64,000 nt of DNA, from positions 21,022,521 to 21,086,520 of the forward strand of contig CM055111.1 in assembly GCA_029204225.1 (NCBI GenBank), given 5' to 3'. Positions 34,950 to 44,471 of the stretch are shown here, piece after piece; within the stretch, counting starts at the first letter, position 1; each line of letters opens with the position of its first letter. The position numbers and the translations under genes were made by a program. The notes beneath the pieces were generated by a model. It was given only the letters and a program-made list of their open reading frames with translations, was not told the DNA's origin and did no database searches. This DNA is from Diphasiastrum complanatum. Lineage: Eukaryota; Streptophyta; Lycopodiopsida; Lycopodiales; Lycopodiaceae.

Positions 34950-36469
34950 TGCTGGAAATTAAGCTCACAGTTGTCTCCTTGGTGAATGACTAATTTCTAT
35001 TTCATGATTCTTCCTACACGTTTATTGATCATTGATCTAGGGTCATGTAAACTAACTTTGGTTCTACGTCTGCTCATATGATACCTACAAGAATCACAAA
35101 CTTAGACAACGAATTTATTTAAAGAACGTCTACAACGGGCTTTCGGTTGATCTCCAGCAAAGAGTAACCAATCCTGTCATAATTTCAAATTCAGATGTTA
35201 AGCTCAATAGTGATTGAAGACTTGGCCATCTTCAAGGACTTCCATGAAATTAGCATTTAGAACAGGTCTACAGAAATACATTACTTTCGTGACAGTCTAG
35301 CAAATACTCTAAGTGTCGCGACCGTCTGCAGAAATGAACTATGTTCGCCACAGTGTCGCCTTTTTCGCATTTCCCCAGAATGCGAAACTAGCATAGTTCA
35401 ACAATTTCAACTATTTTGTGACAGTTTCGTCTTTTCCACATTTCCTCGAAATGTGACACTTAGGTACAGTTCAAAGTTCAACCATTTTAGGGCACCTTCG
35501 GCTTTTTCACGAAATGTTTGTGAAGAGAGAGAAAATTCTCGAAGGTCATCTACTTTCAAGAGTTGAACTGTTTTAGGGCACCTTCGGCTTTTTCGCGAAA
35601 AAACCCAAAGAGAGAAAAAAAGCGAAGGTCGTCTATTCTGAACAGACGTTCCCAGCCACTTCCCGAAATTTGTGAAGTGAGAGAAAACCACTTCACGTAA
35701 AATGCGAAGTGAGATAATTTTCGACATCCTCGTCCATGTCAACCTTCCCTACGGGTTGACAGTATATACTATGTATAGTTGTCACAAAAGCCATATACTT
35801 CCAAGTACAACGACTTACCTAATTAGGCGACAAACATTTAATGTCGTTAGTACATGGATGCAATCTATAAATAGATCATCCCAACACGAATTATGAGACG
35901 CTCCATCCATGAGACGAATGATTTTGAGCCTCCTAGTTACGCCATCATTTGGTTGTAATTGCTATTTTATTGTGCTTCAGTGTAATATAGCAACAACATG
36001 CTTTTCTATCTGTGTATAACGTAGATGAATGCTTGTTGTGATTGAATGCACTTTATCGCTATTTGATCGCGCTTGTTTACTCACTCTGATTAGAACACGG
36101 ACGTCTACGACTTTTCAGTTTCTGATCAGACGATGGCTGTCTTTGACGCCCGAGGAACTTACGCTATCACACTGCTATTTCAATCTATTTCAAAACTAAA
36201 CTTCATATTGAATCTAATTTCTAGTAATACCACACACACACACAAACCATTTCTAATATCTTCGGTGGACTGTACTCTCGTTTTTGTGAGTATTTGAACT
36301 AATTTTTAAGATCCTGTTGGGCAATTAGAACACTTAAAGCTGTGATTATATTTAGCATAAGTTTTTTAGATTGTTTTTGCATCTAGCACCTGATTGTAAC
36401 GGGAGAGTTGTTCCGCAGTATTCCTGCTCTCTTCTCCGTTCGCGTTCTTCTATCTCCCTTGCCCCATCA
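34950..36469 (+). repeat. 3' LTR of the 12.4 kb copia element (1520 bp)
   Basis: Collinear with 24032-25554 throughout, starting TGCTGGAAATTAAG and ending CCCCATCA, followed by the target duplication ATCGA. Includes a (CA)n stretch near 36231 also present in the 5' LTR (25315). Confidence 0.92.
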
Positions 36470-36474
36470 ATCGA

Positions 36475-37270
36475 GACAAACATAGTAGGTGCCTTCATGC
36501 ATCGACTTTTTTCTTCAGACGGGTTGTCAGTAATAAGTTCATAACTTTTACTATTGTGATCAGTTTTGTGAAGCACGCGATCATATCCGCTATTGTCTTG
36601 TGCTCACCTGCATTATCTGACATGTATCTTGTTATACTTAATCTGATTAAACCATTGTCTGGTTCTGCGTTGAGGTTCTTGTCAGTATTGTAATGCTTTT
36701 CTACGTTCTGTCTGACTATTTGACTAACTTGTCTGATTGTGCTCATTGCTTCCGCTACCACTGCGCATTAAGCTCTAAATTCATATTGTGTTCGCCTACT
36801 AAGTCACCAGTAGTGGAGGCACTGAGAGAACTTCCAACTTCCTTGACACTTCCAATATTCAACAACAGTGTCATGACAATCTCTAGCACATTTTTCTTCT
36901 ATGGTATTGTGTCCACTTTTCTTTTTTTCTTTTTGGTCACATATTAAAATTAGCTTTTCATTTTCTAGTACCATAGAAGGCTTGGATGCCATAGCATGGG
37001 CCAATGTATCATGTGAATCATTCACAACCATTCAACTCTATGTGATAATGCAAGTATGAAACTGTAGTCTATATGACAATTCAAGTATCAAACCATCACC
37101 ATCATAAATAATATCCACTTTTATGATATTAAATCATAAATTTGTAAAATACGTTACATGTTTAATAGGTTGAAAAGTTCAAATTCTAAAATAGAAAAGG
37201 TATTTTGACACATTTGAGAACCAAATTTTGAGATAAAACGTCATTTCAGATTACTTTTTGTAGTCTTCCA
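36475..37270. other. Flank of the copia insertion, weakly coding
   Basis: A minus-strand 88-codon frame (36495-36761) has a stretch (GEHKTIADMIACFTKLITIV) faintly like copia gag, too weak to call. It should include the continuation of the LTR interrupted at 24031. The remainder is AT-rich. Confidence 0.3.
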
Positions 37271-37275
37271 ATATA

Positions 37276-37442
37276 GCACGCTGACGTGCTACGTAAAATA
37301 GCTAGAATTTTTCTTTTACAACCTTTAAAGATAGTACACCGACTTGCTAAGTAAAACAAAATAAAAATTGGCGGAATCACCTAGCACGCCGGCGTGCATT
37401 CAACCAGAAAGAAAATTTCTTTTTGTTAGCACACCGACGTGC
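37276..37442. repeat. Four spaced 14-bp palindromes
   Basis: GCACGCTGACGTGC (37276), GTACACCGACTTGC (37334), GCACGCCGGCGTGC (37384, a perfect palindrome) and GCACACCGACGTGC (37429) recur every 45-58 bases. They are separated by AT-rich spacers that also share A/T-run structure. Confidence 0.8.
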
Positions 37443-39405
37443 CATATGGAAGCTAAAAAAAACAATTAACTTCAAATTTTTCTTATTTTGGGATTTCATT
37501 ATTGGATTTTTAACTATGTGCCAAACCACAAATATTATTGATAAACATTGAAGCAGTGGCATAAAAATGTAGCACACCATGTGTTATCTTTTTATTGACT
37601 CATGACAAGAAAGAAACTCACAAAACTAGCAAAAAAATTTCTCACAAAATGCCAAGCCCAGATTTGGTTGGGTTGGCTTGTCCACCATCTGATTTCCTAT
37701 TGTTTCTTTGTTGCGGTTTGCTTAGTCTTTGAATCCTTGGTGAGGACTTGATAGAAATAATCAAACAATATGAACTTGGATTACAACTAACCTTATCTTT
37801 GATACCACGAGAAAGTTTCACCATGAAGTGCCTAAGACTACATATGATATAACAACTCTCAAAATGGAGTAACAGAATTACCGCCACTTATGATACTCTC
37901 TACTATCTTGAAAGAAAGAACTTTACAAATGACATGATTCTATTTATCTATATTTGAGGCTTGAATTACATCACACTCGACCTACTTTGAGCCACTTGGC
38001 CCCTTAACAATGAACCCTATAATTGGTTGAATTTCCAAGTTATCATGACTGTGGCAATTGGCCCCAGAGATGTTCACATGTATATCTAGGCCTCAACTCA
38101 TGGCTCTTGGCCCTAGAATAAGTTGGGGGCCAAAGCATGTAGTTGGCATTTTCATAACATCCACAATATGCATGATAACAACCAAAATAAAAGGATCATA
38201 AAAGTATGATGCCTTGGACACACATGCAAGCTTAGCCTTCCCTCAACATTGGAGGTTTCTTCCTATCTAGAATGAAAATATGCCCTTTGTTACTGAATTT
38301 CACTAGCTCTCCTTACTCAATATATATAGTGGTGGAAGTAGTCATCCTGCTCTCTTCTGGTAGCCTTGGAATGTTCAATGCCTTCATGAACACTAACAAT
38401 GCCCTCTTATCTTTAACTTTACACTAATCCCTGAAGAACATCTAGGTGAAAATAAATGCTCTCTTAGAAAAAAAAAAAAAAAGGATTAAACAAGTCACCA
38501 CTTGCCATCACAATGGTACATAATTTGTCTGTATCCAGCCAGTTAGCTTTGTACAATCGATTTCGACTTCTATTGTAAATATTATTCACACGTGATAGCT
38601 TTATAGTCCTTACCTTTATCTTTATGGAATCAATTTTGTTGGCATTTCTCCACCATAGATAGTACAATTTACATGGATGTTACGATGTCAACTTAAGTCT
38701 TATATCATGCCACACAATTTTGTCTTACAAGCCAAGAAGAAAAAATTCACACATAGGGAGGCCCTTTTACCAACTTGGCACATGAGACTTGGCTCAACTT
38801 TAGACCACTTAAACACATATTCCTCTTGCCTTTGCAAGCCAAGGCAAAGGGAACCAAATTTACATGGCCAAGAATTGCTCTAAGTGTATGAGGAAAAGAA
38901 CATCAAAACGTGCAATTGAGATAAACACCAAAGTACATGTCCTACACGTGGTGGTTTTGGATAAGAGGCTAACGTGGTCATATACATGTCAAACCTTGGG
39001 GTTGATTTGAATAAGAGGTTAATGTGGTCATAGACATCTAGGCTCAAACCCTGGTCATCATCATTTGAAGGCATGAGCTCCCTTTTTGGCTTGTCCCAAG
39101 GGGATCTTACATACTACTAGTTCATGTAAAAATGATACATGCAAAAATCGATTGGCCCTTTTTTTTTGATCCACAACTGGAGGAAAAAGATCCTTTCCAT
39201 GTGCCCCATTAGAAGTGTTATGCAAAATGGCACTCATGTGGAGGTGAGGAGAGATTTGGTGGAGTGGTCCACCAAAGCCCTCTTACTTTACATGTACACA
39301 AAATAGAAAATGGCAATGAAAATCATTACACCATCCATGAACAAAGGAAATAGCAAACTCGTGTTAAGGCTCCATTCATGGATGCGCGTGACAAAAGTTA
39401 TATAT
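37443..39405. other. Intergenic spacer
   Basis: No recognisable gene. There is an A-run at 38467-38482. Short open frames have no motif. A T-run lies at about 39159-39167. Confidence 0.45.
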
Positions 39406-39409
39406 AAAA
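39406..39409 (-). terminator. Pol III terminator of tRNA-Tyr
   Basis: On the minus strand TTTT occurs 7 bases after the discriminator base of the tRNA, the minimal RNA polymerase III stop. Confidence 0.65.
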
Positions 39410-39416
39410 GAAGATT

Positions 39417-39501
39417 TCCGACCTGCCGGATTCGAACCAGCGACCTAAGGATTTCTGTTGAGTACTACAGTCCTCCGCTCTGCCAACTGAGCTAAGGTCG
39501 G
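39417..39501 (-). tRNA. tRNA-Tyr (GTA anticodon) with 12-nt intron
   Basis: On the minus strand the gene begins CCGACCT and ends AGGTCGG plus discriminator A, forming a perfect 7-bp acceptor stem. The D arm (GCTC, GAGC), T arm (GCTGG-TTCGAAT-CCGGC) and anticodon stem (GAGGA with TCCTT) are complete. The anticodon is GTA. The gene is 85 nt without CCA, 12 longer than the mature 73, and the extra TACTCAACAGAA lies one base 3' of the anticodon. That is the canonical position of the intron found in plant nuclear tRNA-Tyr genes. A and B boxes are intact, so the gene is probably functional. Confidence 0.95.
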
Positions 39502-39919
39502 ATTGGTGACAAATAGGCTACATAGAAACATACATATCCATTTTAGTCCTAGCCGAGAAGAACACTCCTAGAACTAGGGTTTGGCGCAAATGCTTAAGCA
39601 CCGTTACATCGAACACTCTTAGTTGGTGTTTCTGTAATTGTTGGAAGAACAATTCTGACTCCACAGCATGCGTTTTTGCTAAATTTTGAAGCCCAAGTGA
39701 AAAAATCTCACTGTTTGTATCTCATAATGTTCTAGCTTCACCAGCTAAGAAGCCCAAAATCACCATTCTGCTATACTTTAACTCCGAATTGAGAGCTTTT
39801 AGGACTAAAGCAGCAGCTCCATTGCAGATGAAATTCCTGTAACGCTTTTACAGAAATGCAATCAATCAAAGAGTAGTCTTGGTGGGTGTTCTCAATGGCA
39901 TTATAAATTTTGTTACGAT
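39502..39919. other. Spacer between tRNA and PPR locus
   Basis: AT-rich, no coding signal. It should contain the promoter of the PPR locus if transcription starts here. Confidence 0.35.
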
Positions 39920-40058
39920 ATGATGAAAAGGGGACTCAGCTCCAGCTTTACTGAAGTCACAGGTGACGGATTGACAAGGTTTTATGGCAATCGAGGATGT
40001 AGCTCCTGTTTACAATGGCATTTTCCGAGGGCTTTGCTGCTTTTGAGACCCCGTGCAA
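39920..40058 (+). CDS. Candidate first exon: organelle targeting presequence
   Basis: A 56-codon frame starts with two ATGs (39920, 39923) and reads MMKRGLSSSFTEV, then a stretch rich in Arg, Leu, Ser and Phe with no acidic residue (CLQWHFPRALLLLRPRA). This composition is typical of mitochondrial or plastid presequences, and both OSB and DYW-PPR proteins are organellar. A strong donor (AA|GTAGGT) at 40059 allows splicing before the stop. The link to the exon at 40545 is inference: acceptor and phase were not proved, and other upstream exons are possible. Confidence 0.35.
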
Positions 40059-40540
40059 GTAGGTTTCTACTCCACTTTCCATCCTTTTAAGCGTTGGCTC
40101 AACATTCAGTGCTTGTGCTGAACAACTGCATTGGATGGAAGTTACATCACAAATGATGTGAGTGGTTTTTAGCTTCTGATTTTTATTTAGTTCCATTCAT
40201 ATCAAACAAATGATTGATAATCTGATGTGTGGGAAGTGCTGGGCGTCGTGCCTGTCTTGTCCCTTGCTTTTGAAGCTGGGTTGCATTGGCTCCAGTGCTT
40301 ACTCAGACCTGGACAGGCATAATATTTCATCTGGATGAGACTTTTCTGACGATAATCTGCTAGTGGTCCTGAAGCCTCATTGTGACTAGCTGATTAAGTT
40401 ATCATATTTTTTACTTCTGAATTTACTCTTGCTTTGATAAAAGAGGAAGTTCTACCTTCATAGGAGGTCAGTGAGGTTGTCAAAAAGCTGTGGAAAAGAA
40501 CTGTTATCAAATGATAATATATATTATTGCATATTTCTCA
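40059..40540. other. Putative intron or 5' region of the PPR locus
   Basis: A second good donor (GTGAGT at about 40158) and a 3' end rich in T with CTCAG (40541) and GCAG (40544) suggest introns. I searched all plus-strand frames for an OB-fold, as in OSB proteins, and did not see one. Confidence 0.35.
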
Positions 40541-40544
40541 GCAG

Positions 40545-43280
40545 GCCAGCAGAGACGTGAAAATAAACTTTGGAAACAGTTTTTTTCAGACACTTCACAG
40601 TGGTGGGATCACAGATTTGATAAGGTAACAGAATATAAAGATAGTTTCCAACTATTGTATATTATGATTGGTAAAAAGAATTACCTACCTCTTTTGAATT
40701 TCATGTTCCCAGGCGAATTCCAAATACCCTGATTTCAAACACAAGGAGACTCAGGAAGGTCTTTGGATTGATCGATGGTCCACTCCCCAGTGGGTGAAAG
40801 CAAAATTGTCTGCTATGGCCTCTGGTACAGTACAGAGAAGTGTGTTTTCTTGGACTGCAGATATTAGAAGGTGTGTGCAGAATGGGGAAGAGAGGAAAGC
40901 CTTGGAAAAATATCAGAAAATGCAGGCACAAGGTGTGGATCCAGATAAGTTCACTTTTGTTCCTGTTTTGAAGGCCTGTGCTAATTTATCAGTGCTAGAG
41001 GAGGGTAGAAGTGTCCATTCTCAGATCATTGACAGGGGGTTTGAGTTTGATGTGTTTGTTGGGAATGGTCTAATTGACATGTACTCAAAATGTGGGAGCA
41101 TCGATGATGCGCGTCGAGTATTTGATGATATGGCTGAACGCGATCGAGTATCTTGGAATGCCATGATTATGGGCTATGTCAAGTGTGGACAGGGCGAAAA
41201 GGGTTTGAACCTTTTCAAACAGATGCAGCAAAATGGTATAGAGCCAGACAATGCTACCTTTGTTGCTGCTCTAACTGCATGTGCTAGCTTAACTGCACTG
41301 GAAGATGGGAAGTGTGTGCATACACAGATAATTCAAAGTGGATGTGAGTCTAACGTTGTGGTTGCTAGTTGTCTGATTGACATGTATGCAAAATGTGGGA
41401 GCATTGAGGATGCTCGCAAGGTGTTTGATGGCATGCCGATGAGATCTGTTGTCCCTTGGAGCACCATGATTGTTTCATATGTTAAGTGTGGGCAGGCAGG
41501 CGAGGCTTTGTACTTGTTCAGGATGATGCAGCAACAAGGGGTGGAGCCAGATGGTGTCACCTTCATGGGTGCCTTAAATGCATGTGCTAGCCTTGCCTCA
41601 TTGGAAGAGGGGAGGTATGTCCATGCACTAGCCATTCGAAATGGATACGCGACACATATGGTTATTGAAAATTGTCTTATTGATATGTATACCAAGTGTG
41701 GGAGAGTGGAGGATGCCAGAAGGGTGTTTAAAAACATGCTTGAACGTGATGTGGTTTCATGGAGTGCCATGATTCTTGGTTATGCCAGGTGTGATGAAGC
41801 AGAGAAATCAATGGAGCTTTATGTGCAAATGCAGCAAGACAAAGTGGAACCGCACAACTTCACTTTTGCAGGTGTCCTAAAAGCATGTTCTATCCTAGCA
41901 ACATTGGAAGAGGGCAGGCATGTTCATAAACAGGTGATTCAAACTGGATGGGAGTTAAATGTCTATGTGGGGAATTGCCTTGTAGACATGTATGCAAAAT
42001 GCAGGAGCATAGATGACGCTTGCCGAGTGTTCAACAACTTATCCGAAAGGGATGTAGTGTCTTGGAGTTCCATGATTGTCGGATATGTCAAGTGTGGGCA
42101 AGGGCAGAAGGCATTGAAACTTTTCCGGAAAATGCAGCAGGAACAAGTGGATCCAGAGAGAGTCACCTTTGTTGGTGCCTTGAACTCATGTGCAAGTGTT
42201 GCGGCATTAGAAGAAGGTAGATATGTCCATGAACAGGTCATTCAAAGCGGATGGGAATCGGACCTAATTGTGGGAAATTGTCTTATTGACATGTATGCTA
42301 AATGTGGGAGCATAGAAGATGCACGCAATGTTTTCGATAACATGCCAGCACGCGATGTTTTTTCGTGGGGAGCAATGACTATGGGATATGCCATGCATGG
42401 GCTTGGCAAAGATGCTCTCCATTTATTTGATAAAATGTGTCAAGAAGGCACAGAGATGGATAGTGCACTATTTCTTTGTCTTCTCTCTGCATGTAGTCAT
42501 GCAGGCCTACTAGATGAAGGCCAATACTATTTTGAATGTATGACTCCAGTATATGCCCTTGCAGCTAAGGTGGAGCACTACAGCTGCATAGTTGACCTTC
42601 TTGGCCGTTCCGGTTGTTTGAATGAAGCAGATGACATTGTAAATAGTATGCCCTGCAAACCTGATCTTTCGGTGTGGAGGGCCCTTCTTGGTGCTTGTAG
42701 AATTTATGGAAATGTGCAAATGGGAGAGCGTGCTGCTAAGCATCTACTTGATCTGGAACCAGAAAACTCATCAGGCTATGTGCTCTTGTCCAACTTATAT
42801 GCTACTTCTGGCAAGTGGGATAGCTCAACAAAAGTTCAACACATGAGGAAGAAGAGGAGTGTGCGTAAAGAGCCAGGTTGCACCTGGATTGAGGTGAACA
42901 ATCAGTTGCACACATTTGTTGTAAATGATAAAGATCATCCACAAATATCAAGAATCAAGGCAGAGCTGAAGACATTGTCAGAGAAGATGAGGAAGATAGG
43001 ATATGTACCTGACACGCAATTTGTATTACATGATGTAGAGAAGGACTTGAAAGAAGCTTCATTATTGCATCACAGTGAGAAACTTGCCATAGCTTTTGGT
43101 CTCATTAGCACACCTCCTGGTACTCCCCTACGCATTTTCAAGAATCTGCGTGTGTGTGGCGACTGTCACACTGCTACTAGATTTATTTCAAAGATTGTTG
43201 GCCGAGCAATCCTTGTGAGGGATGCAAACCGCTTTCATCATTTTAAAGATGGTTTTTGTTCTTGTAATGATTATTGGTGA
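40545..43280 (+). CDS. PDF-motif/DYW-type PPR fusion protein (organelle RNA editing factor)
   Basis: Exon A (about 40545-40624) encodes QQRRENKLWKQFF and SQWWDHRFDK. A donor GTAACA at 40625 and an acceptor CCCAG ending at 40712 remove an 88-nt intron in phase 0. The next exon opens ANSKYPDFKHKETQEGLWID and reaches TPQWVKAKL. Together these form one PDF motif, known from plant organellar OSB proteins. The frame continues without a stop into six PLS triplets (18 PPR motifs, ~101 residues per triplet), E1 and E2 motifs, a PG box (PGCTWIEV) and a complete DYW deaminase: HSEKLA (43072), CGDCH (43155), and the end CSCNDYW. DYW proteins bind organelle transcripts and perform C-to-U editing. If the upstream exon is not used, ATG 40815 would start an 821-residue protein without a targeting peptide. 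The array is intron-free. The PPR-DYW part is certain; the fusion rests on the splice reconstruction. Confidence 0.85.
40625..40712 (+). other. 88-nt intron splitting the PDF motif
   Basis: Begins GTAACA after the codon for Lys in WWDHRFDK and ends in a T-rich tract with TGTTCCCAG. Removal joins FDK to ANSKYPDFKHK in frame, restoring the conserved W-W-D-x-R then PDFKHK order. The retained reading frame without splicing stops soon after (40730), so splicing is needed for the fusion. Confidence 0.75.
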
Positions 43281-44393
43281 TCTGATAGCTGGCACACAGG
43301 TTCTGTAGCAGCTGGTATGATATGTGCCATACTGTTGCTTGATTATGAGAAAATTGTAATTCTTGAATATGCAAAATTCCAGAAAAAATCCTTCATTTAC
43401 TAAGTGCATCCAATGTGAAACCTGTTCTGCTTCAATGTCATGTAACACGTTGAAGTTGCTTTATTACCACGGTTGTTGGTTGTTGCAATGCCAATAGTTG
43501 TACTTCTAGAATTTTGAGATCTTGGGGCGGTGTCACATGCTTTAAATTATGCTTATGGAATTGCAATCCATGAGACCTTCATGTGAATTCCTTGTGAACT
43601 AGTACTGCAATTTTGTGGGCACTATTGGAAAAGTCTGAAATAACCTTTGCCAGTATAAAGAGTAAGGGAGCTCTCCTGGCACATGGGAGTCTTGTACTCA
43701 ATCATAAGAGCAAAAGGTTACAGCAAATTTGGTATCCAATACTTCAATGTAGACATCAAGCACATTAGCTTCTATCTGCTAAGCAAGCTATGCAAATTGT
43801 TCACCATGTGAAACTTCTGATTTTTCTTTTGATCAGATCATTGGCAAGTTTCTCCCTGATTTTACACTGGCATCCTGAAATTTCAGAAATTGCTCTCCTC
43901 TCAAATACGAACAACGATATCATCCCTTAATGAAGATATTGATAGATTACCAATGTTATAAAGTCCACTGTTAGATCAAGTGTGATCACAGATTCCAGAA
44001 GCATTGGTTACCAGAGGGCCAATCAATTGTGAGAGATAGTGTTGATCAGTGGGCATCTAGCCTAAGGCAAGTTGGATTTGTCCAGGGTTATGAGTCGAGA
44101 ATAACCATCATGGGGCTGGCTGTTAGGTCTAGGAACTGTAACCAGGGCTAGCCGGCAGTAGGCCTGGGTGGTGTATCGATCTCTAAGTTATGTCCAGGTA
44201 TGGTGGTGGCAATTAGTTGTCACTACACCTTTCTTGCCAGATCAAGGAATGGGGCCAGTCACTGACACCCATGTGATCCATGACATGAAAGGTAGATAGT
44301 TGCCTATGCTGGGGAGGACTTCTATTGTCACGATTGGCTACATTTTGGAGAGATGGAGCATGTTTGGAGCTATCTAAATTTAGCATGATTTTC
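43281..44393. other. 3' flank of the PPR gene
   Basis: Likely holds the 3' UTR. No consensus AATAAA close to the stop is obvious, which is common in plants. No other gene seen. Confidence 0.4.
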
Positions 44394-44407
44394 GGGGGGG
44401 GGGGGGG

Positions 44408-44469
<62 letters not shown>
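44394..44469. repeat. Poly-G run followed by (AG)n microsatellite
   Basis: Sixteen G (44394-44409), then about 29 AG units. It is an uninterrupted 76-base purine tract on the plus strand. Confidence 0.97.

Positions 44470-44471
<2 letters not shown>

Larger units (their letters stand above)
24032..36469 (+). mobile_element. Ty1/copia element, 12.4 kb, with nested gypsy insertion
   Basis: Two LTRs (24032-25554 and 34950-36469), an adjacent PBS and PPT, and a perfect 5-bp target duplication ATCGA (24027-24031 and 36470-36474) define one insertion. Internally, gag and protease lie at 25623-26775 and RT plus RNase H at 33792-34940. The part from the protease end through integrase to the first half of RT has been lost at the site now occupied by a minus-strand gypsy element (26780-33791). 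The LTRs differ at several per cent of positions by eye, so this is an older insertion than the one at 55.3 kb. It is not autonomous. Confidence 0.93.

Noticed and set aside
36495-36761. 88-codon minus-strand frame with faint resemblance to copia gag
   Set aside because: Only about 20 residues are suggestive, there is no zinc knuckle, and it lies where the LTR of another element should continue.
39957-40196. 79-codon minus-strand frame opposite the candidate presequence exon
   Set aside because: No family resemblance. The plus-strand reading fits the organellar context better, although neither is proved.
41333-42241. Long minus-strand frames inside the PPR gene
   Set aside because: They are repeated antisense shadows caused by the periodic PPR sequence.
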